A stretch of DNA of 64,000 nucleotides, taken from assembly GCA_965214475.1 (NCBI GenBank), contig OZ243953.1:1488001-1552000 (forward strand), given 5' to 3'. Shown one piece after another: positions 40,812-50,163 of the stretch (its first letter is position 1; each line of letters opens with the position of its first letter). The notes beneath the pieces are model-generated. The model had not been told where the DNA came from, did no database searches, and was given only the letters and a program-made list of their open reading frames with translations. A program made the position numbers and the translations under genes. This DNA is from SIRX01 sp965214475. Its GTDB lineage: Bacteria > Actinomycetota > Rubrobacteria > Rubrobacterales > Rubrobacteraceae.

Positions 40812-41996
40812 ATGAAACACTACGAAGCCATAGTCATCGGGTGCGGAGGGTTGGGCTCTGCGGCTCTGTACTGGCTCTCGCGGGATTTGGGGGCTTCGGT
40901 GCTCGGCATCGAGCAGTTCAAGCTCGGACACGTGAGAGGGGCTTCGCAGGACCACTCGCGGATCATCCGTCTCGCCCAGCACCAGTCCGAGTACGCCGCC
41001 CTCGCCCCGGATGCTTACGAGGCTTACTATCACATTGAGCAGGAGTCGGGGGTGCAGGTCCTTCAAAAAACCGGCGGACTCGTTATAGAGGCGGTAGACG
41101 AGCGGGACCCGGAAAAGGTCGGGACGCGCAACGTGGAAGGTTACGTCGCAGCGTTCGAGGAGTTTGGTTTCGACTACGAGCTTCTGGAACCTGACGAGTT
41201 GATGTATCGCTGGCCGCAGTTCCAGCTCAAGGGTACGGAGAAGGCCATCTATCAGGAAGAATCCGGGCTGGTGGACGCTGGCAAGACCAATGCGGTCCAC
41301 GTCGCACTGGCCCGGGCCCGCGGTGCACAGGTCCTGGAAGAAACACCGGTACGAGCGGTGCGACCTAGTGGTGAAGGTGTTGAAGTCGTTACGGACGAGG
41401 AGATCTACTACACTGACCGCGTCGTGATCGCCAGCGACGCCTGGACGAACCAGGTTTTGGCGGAGACCGGAACGCAGCTTCCGTTGACCGTTACCCAGGA
41501 ACAGGTGACCTACTACGCGACGCCGAACCTGCGGGAGTTCGCGCCGGAGAACTTCCCGGTCTTTATGTGGCACGGGGCTTACAACTTCTACGGGTTTCCG
41601 GTCTACGGCGAGGTGGCGACCAAGCTCGGTCAGCACATGGGCGGCCACGAGGTAACGGCCGACACCCGGACCTTCGAGCCCGACCCAGAGCGGAAGCAGC
41701 GCTACCACGACTTCCTGAATCGGCATTTGCCGGGTTTTTTGGGGCCGGAGCTCTACACCAAGACTTGCCTGTACACTGTCCCGCCGGATCAGAATTTCGT
41801 CCTAGATACTTTGCCGGATCATCCGCAAATATCCGTTGCGATCGGCGCCGGCCACGCGTACAAGTTCGCCGGCCTGATCGGACGCATCCTCTCCGAGCTG
41901 GCCCTCGACGGTGAGTCCAACTACCCCATCGAACCATTCAGCATCGAACGTCCGGCCCTCACCGACAACTCGTTTCAGAAGGCTTTTCACGCCTAA
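40812..41996 (+). CDS. flavin-dependent amine oxidase of the sarcosine/N-methyltryptophan oxidase (MSOX/SolA) family
   Basis: This 394-aa FAD enzyme oxidatively demethylates or deaminates a secondary or tertiary amine with oxygen. It starts AIVIGCGGLGSAALYWLSRD (ADP-binding fold, residues 6-25) and ends with KTCLYTVPPDQNFVLDTLP near residue 315, whose Cys corresponds to the residue that binds FAD covalently in MSOX-type oxidases. RBS AGGAGGAGCT precedes ATG 40812. It is the first gene of an operon of five, divergent from the LysR gene, with the stop overlapping the M24 gene start (TAATG). The exact substrate (sarcosine, dimethylglycine, other) is not fixed by sequence. Confidence 0.88.
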   Translation: MKHYEAIVIGCGGLGSAALYWLSRDLGASVLGIEQFKLGHVRGASQDHSRIIRLAQHQSEYAALAPDAYEAYYHIEQESGVQVLQKTGGLVIEAVDERDPEKVGTRNVEGYVAAFEEFGFDYELLEPDELMYRWPQFQLKGTEKAIYQEESGLVDAGKTNAVHVALARARGAQVLEETPVRAVRPSGEGVEVVTDEEIYYTDRVVIASDAWTNQVLAETGTQLPLTVTQEQVTYYATPNLREFAPENFPVFMWHGAYNFYGFPVYGEVATKLGQHMGGHEVTADTRTFEPDPERKQRYHDFLNRHLPGFLGPELYTKTCLYTVPPDQNFVLDTLPDHPQISVAIGAGHAYKFAGLIGRILSELALDGESNYPIEPFSIERPALTDNSFQKAFHA

Positions 41997-43275
41997 TGAG
42001 TGAGACAGGTACGAGAGCGCACTTCGGTTCGACGAACGGGAAAGCTCCGGCTCATATAAGGCGTGACCGGCGGACGTTGGGTCAAACGGGCACCCTGCTG
42101 GAGCGCGGCGTGGACTTCGAGCGTCTTTGCAGAGAGCGGCTCGGGAAAGTGCAGATCGAGATGAAATCCCGCGAGATCGGGGCGCTGCTCCTGACGGATA
42201 CCATGAACATCCACTACACGACGGGCGTCAGCGTAATACCGATTTGGACAGCCTCGAACCTGGCCCACTACGTTCTCGTGCCGGCCGAAGGAAGCCCGTG
42301 GTCTTCGAGATGGCGCGGGCAAAATTCCGGGCCGAGGAGTTCTTCCCGGACGTCCGCAACGCCTACCATTGGCAGGCTCGCTTCGCGGAGCAGATGGCCC
42401 CCGAAAGGTCTGTCGAGTGGGCGGCCGAGATAAAAAGTGTGCTGGTGGATTGGGGTGTCGCGGACGAAAAACTTGGCGTGGACTGCCTGGACTTTCACGG
42501 TTTCACAGCGCTCCAGGCTCAGGGGCTTTACCTCGCGGATGCCGACGAGCCGATGGAAGCGGCGCGCATCATCAAGACTTTGGATGAGATCGAGCTTATG
42601 CGGCAGTCCGCAGCCGTGTGCGAAGCGGCGCTCTACGACTTGGAGGAAGCCATACGTCCGGGCATCAGCGAGCACGAACTTCTAGGCATCTTCCAGAAGA
42701 AGCTGATCTCCCTCGGCGGCGAGCACTGCTTTACGCGCCTGCTCTCCACAGGACACAAAACAAATCCCTGGTTCCACGAAGCCGGCAGTAAACTCGTCCG
42801 TCCCGGAGACCTGGTAGCCTTCGACACCGACGCAACCGGCCCCGAAGGCTACATCTGTGACGTCTCCCGCACCTTCCTGTGCGGCGACCAAGCAACGTAC
42901 ATCCAGAGAGATGCCTACAAAACGGCCCATGACTTCATTCAGGAGTTGGCCTCGAAACTCCGTGCCGGCCTGTCCTACGGCGAGCTGCTGGAAGACCTTC
43001 CCGAGTATCCCGCCGTCTACAAAGAGCAGCGCTACCCGTTCGTGCTGCACGGTGTCGGCACCGATGACGAGCCTCCGTTCCTGGCCTTTCCCGACGAATC
43101 CGGGGCCGAGAAACTCGAAGGAGAGTTCAAGGAGAACATGGTCGTCAGCGTGGAATTCTACACGGGCAAAGTTGGTGAGCAGGACGGCGTAAAGCTGGAA
43201 GACGAGGTCTGGATCGTCCCAGACGGCCCCGTAATGCTCTCGCTGTATCCGTACGAGGAGAAGCTGCTCTCGTGA
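41996..43275 (+). pseudogene. DddP/creatinase-like M24 metallohydrolase, frameshifted
   Basis: Two reading frames together encode one M24-fold protein. The first (from ATG 41996) gives ERLGKVQIEMKSREIGALLLTDTMNIHYTTGVSVIPIWTASNLAHYVLVPAEG, then the frame moves by one base near 42290-42296 (GCCGAAGGAAGCCC) and continues KPVVFEMARAKFRAEEFF to the end at 43275. The C-terminal half has metal ligands in AFDTDATGPEGYICDVSRTF, VLHGVGTDDEPPFLAFPDE and KLEDEVWIV and closely resembles the motif order I recall for DddP, which cleaves dimethylsulfoniopropionate, and ectoine hydrolases. A missing A would restore the frame. Either a recent pseudogene or a sequence error; I see no slippery heptamer for a programmed shift. 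Confidence 0.8.
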
Positions 43276-43369
43276 CCCGTAAGCCTCAGCCATGGCAGAC
43301 ACTTCTCTGTGGCTGGTACATTACGGCAAACAAACCACTGCACGCAATCTCCAGGAAAGGAGGAACAGG

Positions 43370-44695
43370 ATGACCCTCGACCCCACGGATTACAAGACCC
43401 GGCACTATACACAACATCATTCACCGGAGGACTACACGAAAGAGGAGACCTACACACCTACTCGGGCACCGGTGGATCTCGCGGTCACCCTGCTCCCCGA
43501 GGCCTACACTTCCCGGGAGTTCTTCGACATAGAACGCGAGAAGGTGTTTGCTTCGAGCTGGATCGCCGTGGGTTGCATCTCCCAGATCGCGGAGCCTGGA
43601 CAGACGCTCGTCGCCAAGGTGGCCGGACGCTCGATCATCGTTACCCGAAACAAAACCGGAGAGCTGAAAGCCTTCCACAACGTCTGCCGCCACCGGGCCG
43701 CCAAGCTGCTCGACGAAGGCTGCCACGGCCTGCGCTCCAACCGCATCCGTTGTCCCTACCACTCCTGGACCTACGACCTGGACGGCAACTGCCTCGGCAC
43801 CCCACTCTTCGAAGGTTCGGACATCCCAGAGGATATGCAAGCCGTCTTCGGCACCGACTCCGTAAAAGGCTTCGACAAAGCCGAGTACGGCCTGTTGCCC
43901 GTGCGGGTAGAGAGCTGGGGGTTCCTACTATTCATCAACCTCGACCCGAACGCAGGGCCGCTAACAGAGCAGCTCGGCGACCTGCCGGAGCGCTGTTCCG
44001 GATATCGACTCGACGAGTGGAAGGTCGTGCGCACAAAGAACTACGAAGTGGGCGCCAACTACAAACTTATCGGTGAAAATTTTATGGAGTACTATCATCT
44101 ACCGTGGGTCCATCCGGAGCTGGTCAAGGTCTCGAAGATGGAAGACCACTATCGCTGGCAAGGGCCGGGAAAGTACACCGGGATGTGCACCACACCGGTC
44201 TCCCAAAACACGGATTCCGGCGGCTGGGACGGGCTCCCCCCGATAGACGGGCTCGACGAGGAGGACGCAGAGAGCGGGCGCTTTCTCTGGCTCTTCCCCA
44301 ACACCGCCGTCGTGGTGCTCCCGAACCACGTCCTTATCATCATCACCCATCCGCAGAGCCCGGATTTCACGATCGAGGAGACAGTGCTGTTGGCCCATCT
44401 CGCTTCGGTAGACACGGAAGGTTCCGAGGAAGCTCTGGACCAACTCGCCCGCTTCTGGGACCTGGTGAATTTGCAAGACATCGAGATCGTGGAGCGGGTG
44501 CAGGAGGGACTTTCAAACCCGGCGTACCGGGGTGGAAGGATGTGCTATCGTTTCGAGGAGCCGCTGCACCGCTTCCAGAATATGATCATAGACAAAATGG
44601 TCGGCCTCGACCGCTTACCACCCGGTGACGAGGAGGAGATGTCCCAAATGTTCGTGGACCCGGTGGAGACCCCCGACTGGACGAGCCCGAGCTAG
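43370..44695 (+). CDS. aromatic-ring-hydroxylating-type Rieske oxygenase alpha subunit (quaternary-amine type)
   Basis: This 441-aa oxygenase alpha subunit has a Rieske centre, CRHRAAKLLDEGC...IRCPYHSWTYD (CxH-CxxH at residues about 105-130), and a mononuclear iron site in GENFMEYYHLPWVHPELVK near 240. Such alpha subunits (GbcA, choline monooxygenase, carnitine or stachydrine oxygenases) demethylate or hydroxylate betaines. It starts at ATG 43370, behind GGAAAGGAGG. With the MSOX-like oxidase and the aldehyde dehydrogenase nearby it likely removes methyl groups from a betaine. No reductase subunit is in the window, so a shared ferredoxin reductase must be elsewhere. Confidence 0.88.
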   Translation: MTLDPTDYKTRHYTQHHSPEDYTKEETYTPTRAPVDLAVTLLPEAYTSREFFDIEREKVFASSWIAVGCISQIAEPGQTLVAKVAGRSIIVTRNKTGELKAFHNVCRHRAAKLLDEGCHGLRSNRIRCPYHSWTYDLDGNCLGTPLFEGSDIPEDMQAVFGTDSVKGFDKAEYGLLPVRVESWGFLLFINLDPNAGPLTEQLGDLPERCSGYRLDEWKVVRTKNYEVGANYKLIGENFMEYYHLPWVHPELVKVSKMEDHYRWQGPGKYTGMCTTPVSQNTDSGGWDGLPPIDGLDEEDAESGRFLWLFPNTAVVVLPNHVLIIITHPQSPDFTIEETVLLAHLASVDTEGSEEALDQLARFWDLVNLQDIEIVERVQEGLSNPAYRGGRMCYRFEEPLHRFQNMIIDKMVGLDRLPPGDEEEMSQMFVDPVETPDWTSPS

Positions 44696-44714
44696 AACCC
44701 GGAGAGAGGCCACC

Positions 44715-46154
44715 ATGCCCGACCTGCGTACAGAGCTATTCATCGCCAACGAGTGGACGCCAGCCCACAAAGGCGAGACCTTCCACGCCATAGATCCCTC
44801 CACCGAAGAAGTACTCGCCTCCGTTTCGCGCGGCGGCCCGGAGGACATAGACGACGCAGTAGCCGCCGCCCGCGAAGCCTTCGAGGGGCCGTGGCATAAC
44901 GTTACACCGCAGGAACGAGGACGGCTCCTGTACAAAGTGGCGCGGGAACTAGAGACGAGGATAGACGAGTTCTCAGAACTTGAAACCTTAGACACCGGCA
45001 AGCCGCTGGCGCACGCCCGCGGTGAGATCTCTGGCTGCGTCGACTACCTAGACTACTACGCGGGTACGGCGGACAAGATCCACGGCGAGACTATCCCGCT
45101 CGGCCCCGACTACCTAAACTACACCGTCCGCGAGCCGCTCGGCGTAACGGCCCACATCGTGCCGTGGAACATGCCACTGTCTATGGTCTGCCGCAGCCTC
45201 GCCCCCGCCCTCGCCGCCGGCAACACCGCCGTCATAAAGCCCGCCGAGCAGACGCCGCTAACAGCGCTCAAGTTCGCCGAGATCTTCCTAGATCTGGGCT
45301 TCCCCCCCGGCGTCTACAACGTCGTCCCCGGTTTCGGTGAAGATGCAGGGAAAGCGCTCAGCGAGCATCCTGGCATAGACTCCATCACCTTTACCGGCTC
45401 CGTCGAAACCGGTCGCAACATCCTCCACGCCGCAGCCGAACACGTAAAGCCTGTGGTGCTGGAGCTCGGTGGCAAGTCGCCCCAGATCGTCTTCGCCGAC
45501 ACCGACCTGAACCTCGCCGCGACCGAGATCTCCAAGGGAATCTACTCCAACACCGGCCAGTACTGCGACGCCGGCTCCCGCCTAGTCGTCGAAGAAAGCG
45601 TAAGAGAATCGCTCCTGGAGAAAGTGCTGGATCACTCCCGCCAGGTAAAGCTCGGCGAGGGCATAAACAACCCCGACATGGGACCGTTAGTCTCAGCCGA
45701 GCACCTGGAACGTGTCCTGGACTATATCGAAACCGGTCGGGAAGAAGGCGCCAATATGCTGATCGGTGGCCGGGCCGAAGAGTTCGAGCGCGGGTACTTC
45801 GTCTCGCCGACAGTATTCGATGGAGTAGAAGGAAACATGCGAATAGCGCAAGAGGAAATCTTCGGTCCCGTGCTCTCGGTCATGCCCTTCTCGGGCGACG
45901 ACGAAGCAGCGGAGATAGCCAACGACTCCAGCTACGGACTGGCAGCCGGCATCTTCACGAAGGATATTGACCGGGCCATGCGCTTCGCCAGCGAAGTACA
46001 GGCCGGTTACGTCATGATCAACGAGTACCACACGGGCGGCGTCGGCTCTCCGTTCGGAGGCTATAAACAGAGCGGCATCGGCCGGGAGAAAGGATTAGTC
46101 GCACTAGACAACTACACCCAGATCAAGAACGTCGTGCTGAGGGTGCGTCGCTAG
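44715..46154 (+). CDS. aldehyde dehydrogenase (betaine-aldehyde type)
   Basis: This 479-aa NAD(P)-dependent enzyme oxidises an aldehyde to its acid. Family motifs are present: GVTAHIVPWNMPLSMVCRSLAPALAAGNTAVIKPAEQTP near residue 145, FTGSVETGRNI near 222, the general base in VLELGGKSPQIVFADTDL near 255 and the catalytic Cys in SNTGQYCDAGSRL near 290. Start ATG 44715 follows GGAGAGAGG. It ends the operon with the Rieske protein and MSOX-like oxidase; in glycine-betaine/choline catabolism an aldehyde dehydrogenase of this kind oxidises betaine aldehyde or formaldehyde-linked intermediates. Confidence 0.9.
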   Translation: MPDLRTELFIANEWTPAHKGETFHAIDPSTEEVLASVSRGGPEDIDDAVAAAREAFEGPWHNVTPQERGRLLYKVARELETRIDEFSELETLDTGKPLAHARGEISGCVDYLDYYAGTADKIHGETIPLGPDYLNYTVREPLGVTAHIVPWNMPLSMVCRSLAPALAAGNTAVIKPAEQTPLTALKFAEIFLDLGFPPGVYNVVPGFGEDAGKALSEHPGIDSITFTGSVETGRNILHAAAEHVKPVVLELGGKSPQIVFADTDLNLAATEISKGIYSNTGQYCDAGSRLVVEESVRESLLEKVLDHSRQVKLGEGINNPDMGPLVSAEHLERVLDYIETGREEGANMLIGGRAEEFERGYFVSPTVFDGVEGNMRIAQEEIFGPVLSVMPFSGDDEAAEIANDSSYGLAAGIFTKDIDRAMRFASEVQAGYVMINEYHTGGVGSPFGGYKQSGIGREKGLVALDNYTQIKNVVLRVRR

Positions 46155-46344
46155 GTGGATTCGTCTAGTTGTGTGACTCATCGATAGAAAAGAAGGTCTG
46201 AAGTAGTTTTCGGGTATGGTTGATCTACCGGGTTCGGAAGCTTTTTCGGACTAGCAATTTTGGCAGCGGTAGGGTATCTTGAGCCCGTCGCACGGCAGGT
46301 AGTTTCTGGAGAAAACGGGTCTTTGCGGAGGGAAAGGAATCTAG
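46155..46344 (+). other. intergenic region with a possible terminator
   Basis: The 190 bases between the aldehyde dehydrogenase and the SMP-30 gene hold no gene. At 46232-46251 an 8-bp stem with G-T pairs (GTTCGGAA/TTTTCGGAC) and a following T-rich stretch could terminate the betaine operon; the evidence is weak. Confidence 0.35.
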
Positions 46345-47355
46345 ATGGTTAAAGGCCATATTGGACGCGGGTCGCAACCACGCTACGCACTGTGGCTGAC
46401 ACTGGCATTGATTGGAGGGCTGTCGCTGGGCGTGATGGCTATTATCATGGCTGGCGGCGCGGCAGAGGCAAAGTCGGCCCGGGGCGGGCAAGAGACGATA
46501 TAGTACGTCGTCCCGGCGGAACCGCCCGAGGGCGTCGTCTACGACCAGCGGACCAAAGCTTTCTACGGTGGCGACGTGTCGGATGGCACGCTATATAAGG
46601 GTACGCTAGACGATCCGACGGCGGAAGTCTTTCTTCCGGCCGGCGCCCCTGACGGTCGCACTGAAGCCGTGGGGGTCAACGTAGATAAGGAAGGCCGTCT
46701 GTACGTGGCGGGTGGGAGCACCGGCACCCTGTTTGTCTACGACATCGAGACGAAAGAAGAGGTCGCCCGGTTCGAGACCGGGGCGGGCGGTTTTATCAAC
46801 GACGTTACCATCACGAAAAAAGGCGACGTTTACTTTACGGACTCCTTCCATCCGTTTATCTACAAGGTCACGGAAGAGCAGGTAGAGGCTGGCGGGGGTG
46901 TTCCGGAAGCCATATCGCTGTTGCCAGAAGTGAACTACGGATCAGGGACGCAGAATCCCCTCAGTCCGTTCAACGCCAATGGCATCCGGGCCATGCAAAA
47001 CGGTAAGTATGTGATCTTCTCCGATACGAACGACGGCAAACTCTACCGCCTGGAGACGGCTACCAATGAGATACAGGAGATCCAGGTTCAAGGCCAAACA
47101 AATAACCCCGATGGACTAGAGCTCCGGGGCCACACCCTCTACGTGGTAGACAATCAGAACGAGTTGATAGTCAAAGTGTGGCTCTCGGGCGACTACCTGG
47201 AGGGCCGGGTGGTAAGCAACACGACCAGCCCCGAGTTTCACACCCCGACCACGGTTTCCATAGCCGGCGGAAGGCTTTTGGTGGCAAACGCCGAGTTCTT
47301 TGACCAGTCGGAGGCCGGGCCACCTTACTACGTTGTGAGTATTCCGAAGCCCTAG
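46345..47355 (+). pseudogene. secreted SMP-30/LRE-like beta-propeller protein interrupted by an in-frame TAG
   Basis: From ATG 46345 (GGAGGGAAAGG upstream) a signal-peptide-like N-terminus reads RYALWLTLALIGGLSLGVMAIIM and ends in ETI, then TAG at 46501-46503, then the frame continues without a break: YVVPAEPPEGVVYDQRTKAFY to Pro 47352. The body has propeller-type repeats such as GRLYVAGGSTGTLFVYDIETKEE, GDVYFTDSFHPFIYKV and YVIFSDTNDGKLYRLE, as in SMP-30/gluconolactonase/LRE proteins. A CAG-to-TAG change is the simplest cause. Readthrough would restore the full 336-codon product; otherwise it is a pseudogene. Confidence 0.75.
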
Positions 47356-47376
47356 CGCTGTTCGGAGGCGACTTGC

Positions 47377-47400
47377 GGGATACGCCGGAGCGCGTATCCC
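47377..47400. terminator. perfect hairpin between two convergent decayed genes
   Basis: GGGATACGC (47377-47385) and GCGTATCCC (47392-47400) form a perfect 9-bp stem with a six-base loop, placed between the stop codons of the SMP-30-like and GGDEF genes. There is no T-run, so it may act as a two-way, Rho-helped terminator. Confidence 0.5.
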
Positions 47401-47410
47401 ACAGGTTCCG

Positions 47411-49859
47411 TCAGTCTTCGGTGCCGGGTTCCGCGTCGGACTCCCCCGACTTTTCCCGCTTGCTCCGGTACATGTACCGGTCGGCCTCTCTCAGTAGCTG
47501 GGCGGCCTCTTTCTCACCCGTGCCCGTGTAAGCCAGTCCTACGCTGGCGCCGATTCGCAACTCTAGCTCCCCAATAGCAAAAGGCGACTTGAGTGCTGCC
47601 TCCGTACGTCGGGAGACTTCACTGGCTGTCTCGGTGTCTACGCCTTCCAGCAAAACGATGAATTCGTCCCCGCCTATGCGGGCGGCGGTGTCAGAAGGTC
47701 TCAAACAACGCTCGATGCGACCGGCGGCCGCCTCCAGCAGCGTGTCTCCCACCTCGTGACCGTGGAGGTCGTTGATCTCTTTAAAGCCGTCGAGGTCCAT
47801 ATAGAGCAAACTAACCGGCTCTTTATGTTGCCTGGCTTGCCGGAGTGCGTGGGAGAGGCGGTCGAACAGCAGCCTGCGGTTGGCCAGCCCGGTCAAAGTA
47901 TCGTGGGTCGAGCGGTACTCTAGCTTCTGCTCCAGGCGCCGGCGCTCGGTTATGTCGATAGCCACACCGATAACACCCTCTACCTCGCCACTCTCGTCCT
48001 TCTGTGGGGTTTATGTAGCGTGGAAAGACCTGTCACCGATCTCTACCGTGGCTACGACTTCCTCTCCCGAAAGGGCCCGCCGCACATTTTCCAGTACGCC
48101 CGGGAACGCCGAGTAGATCTCGAACACCGAGTAGCCTATGCTCCGGCCGGGTTCGAGTCCGAGGGTCCGTATCACGGCGCCGTCCTCGAAAGTGAACACC
48201 CCTTCAGAGTCCAGGGCAAAGATGATCACCGGCGCGTTGGAAGCGATAGCCCGCAGCCGCCGCGAGGCTGCCCTCGCTCCTACGCAACGCCTCCTCGTAC
48301 CTCTTCCGATCTGTGATGTCTCGCGCTACTCCAAACATGCCCGCTACATTGCCCTCCCCATCCCGGTACGGGCCTTTGGTAGAGAGGAAGGTGCGCGTCA
48401 TCTGCCCCTCTGCCGCTTTAGTATCCTCTGTGGTACGGGTCTCTCCCGCGGCCAAAACCTCCTGGTCCGCTTCGATTACTTCTTGTCCGTCCTCTTCGGA
48501 GAATAGCTCTATGTCATCTTTACCGATTATCTCCTCGACGCTCTTGCCGAGCGCTTCGGCTCCGGCTCTTTTTATCATCAGATAGCGGCCCCGGAGGTCT
48601 TTTACGAATACGGCGTCGGTGGTGCCCTCCATTACTGATTGCAACAGGTCGTGGCTCCCTTTCAGTTCGTTCTCGGCCTGTTTGCGATCTGTAACGTCTT
48701 GCGGCTAGGCGACGAAGTATAGCGGGTGGTCCTCCGTGTCCCGCACGATGGAGACACTGGTCATTGCCCATATGACACGACCGTCGGCGCAAACATAGCG
48801 TTTCTTGTGCTGGTAGCTGTCTAATTCTCCCGCTAATGCCTGTCTCACGTAGTCTAGCGTGGCTTCTACATCTTCCGAATGAGTAAAGTCTAGAAAAGTC
48901 TTCTCCAGAAGATCTTCTTCCGAGTAGCCGAGCATCTCGCACATCGCGCGGTTGACCCGGAGGTAGCGTCTGCTTTCGGGGTCGGCCAAAGACATGCTAA
49001 CGGCCACGTCGTCAAAGGCGCTCCGAAACCGGGCCTCCGCGTCTCTCAGCTTCTCCTCGGCCAGCTTGCGCTCCGTTACGTCGCGGGAAGTGATCACGAC
49101 GCTCCCCATGCTCGGGTCGTCGAGCAGGTTGACGGCCAGAGACTCCAGGTAGCGTCACGTACCGTTTGCGTACCGATACCGGAACTCTACGGGCTCCTTC
49201 GACAAGTATTCCGGATACGCAAGAACGTTGGCGAACTCGGCCGAAACTTTCTCCAGGTCGTCCGGGTGAACTTGCTCTAGGACGTGACTCCCCACCAACT
49301 CCTGTGGCCCATAACCAAGTATGCGCTCTTGAGAAGGGCTCTCGTAGGTGATGGTCCCGTCGTCCTCGACGACCGTAACCAGGTCCGAGTAGTTCTGTAC
49401 GATGGCGCGAAAGCGCTCTTCGCTGCCCCTTAGCCTCCCTTCAGCCTCCTCCCGCCCGGTGACGTCGCTCATGATCCCGACATGATGCGTGATATGCCCC
49501 GTTTCGTCGCGTACAGCGTCGGCGTTGAGCTCATTTCAGAAAAGCGTGCCATCTTTCTTGTAGTTGCGCAAAACGCCGGTCCACTCGACATCGTCGTTAC
49601 GAGCCTGGCGGTTCTCCCACAGCTCATCGAGCGCCGGCTGATCGGTATCGCCAGCCTGCAGGAAACGGGGGTTGAGGCCGACAACTTCCTCTGAATCATA
49701 GCCGGTGATGCGCTCGAAAGCACTGTTGACGAAGACTATCGGGTCATCCGGGGCTGAAGCATCAGTGATCATGACACCGTTCTGAATGGCGAAGAGGGCC
49801 CGTTGCAGTAGTTGTAATTCGCCTTGTAGCCCAATGTCTGCCCGTGCATCTATAGTCAA
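47411..49859 (-). pseudogene. multi-PAS diguanylate cyclase, broken by four in-frame stops and one frameshift
   Basis: Starting at TTG 49859 (GGAGG upstream) the frame encodes five PAS/PAC units followed by a GGDEF domain with intact GGDEF motif (RIGGDEFIVLL) and DLDGFKEINDLHGHEVGD. Stops interrupt it: TGA at 49536-49538 (DGTLF*NEL, normally Trp), TGA at 49155-49157 (NGT*RYLES, normally Trp), TAG at 48705-48707 (YFVA*PQDVT, normally Gln) and TAA at 48011-48013 (FHAT*TPQKDE). A one-base shift lies near 48256-48266. No EAL domain follows. Full length would be about 810 residues: a cytosolic sensor making cyclic di-GMP. Several independent breaks argue for a true pseudogene, not sequencing error. 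Confidence 0.88.
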
Positions 49860-50163
49860 CTCATCCTCCGCCGCTAATCCCTACTACTTTACAACACAAC
49901 AATCAGCAGGCTTGCATGCCCGCTTTTCAGGCGCAACTGTTCGTCGTAATATCTCGCTGTTTCTACGACTAAGGTACGACTAAGGGCTCAGAGTGGATCA
50001 GCCTTCATGGAGCCTCTTTAATCCCAAATCTTAGAACTTAGTCGGTGACGGTATCCTGGCACAAAAAATTGTCTGTGTTGGGTCCCACAGGTTGGATTCT
50101 ATCTTGCCGTACCTCGATACTGCCCCTCGACCGTGTGACTGTTTCGTGCCTGGTTGCCGGGTA
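49860..50163. other. intergenic region with a tandem 11-bp duplication
   Basis: These 304 bases contain no convincing gene. TACGACTAAGG occurs twice in tandem (49964-49974, 49975-49985). The left part should hold the promoter of the decayed PAS-GGDEF gene; the right part follows the end of the enoyl-CoA hydratase gene. Confidence 0.5.

Noticed and set aside
42280..42300. Programmed -1 frameshift in the M24 gene
   Set aside because: GCCGAAGGAAGCCC has no X-XXY-YYZ slippery heptamer and no obvious downstream pseudoknot; deletion or sequence error is likelier.
47411..49859. TGA read as tryptophan (recoding)
   Set aside because: TGA ends many intact genes here (for example hsdM and btuF), and the same locus also has TAG, TAA and a frameshift; decay is simpler.
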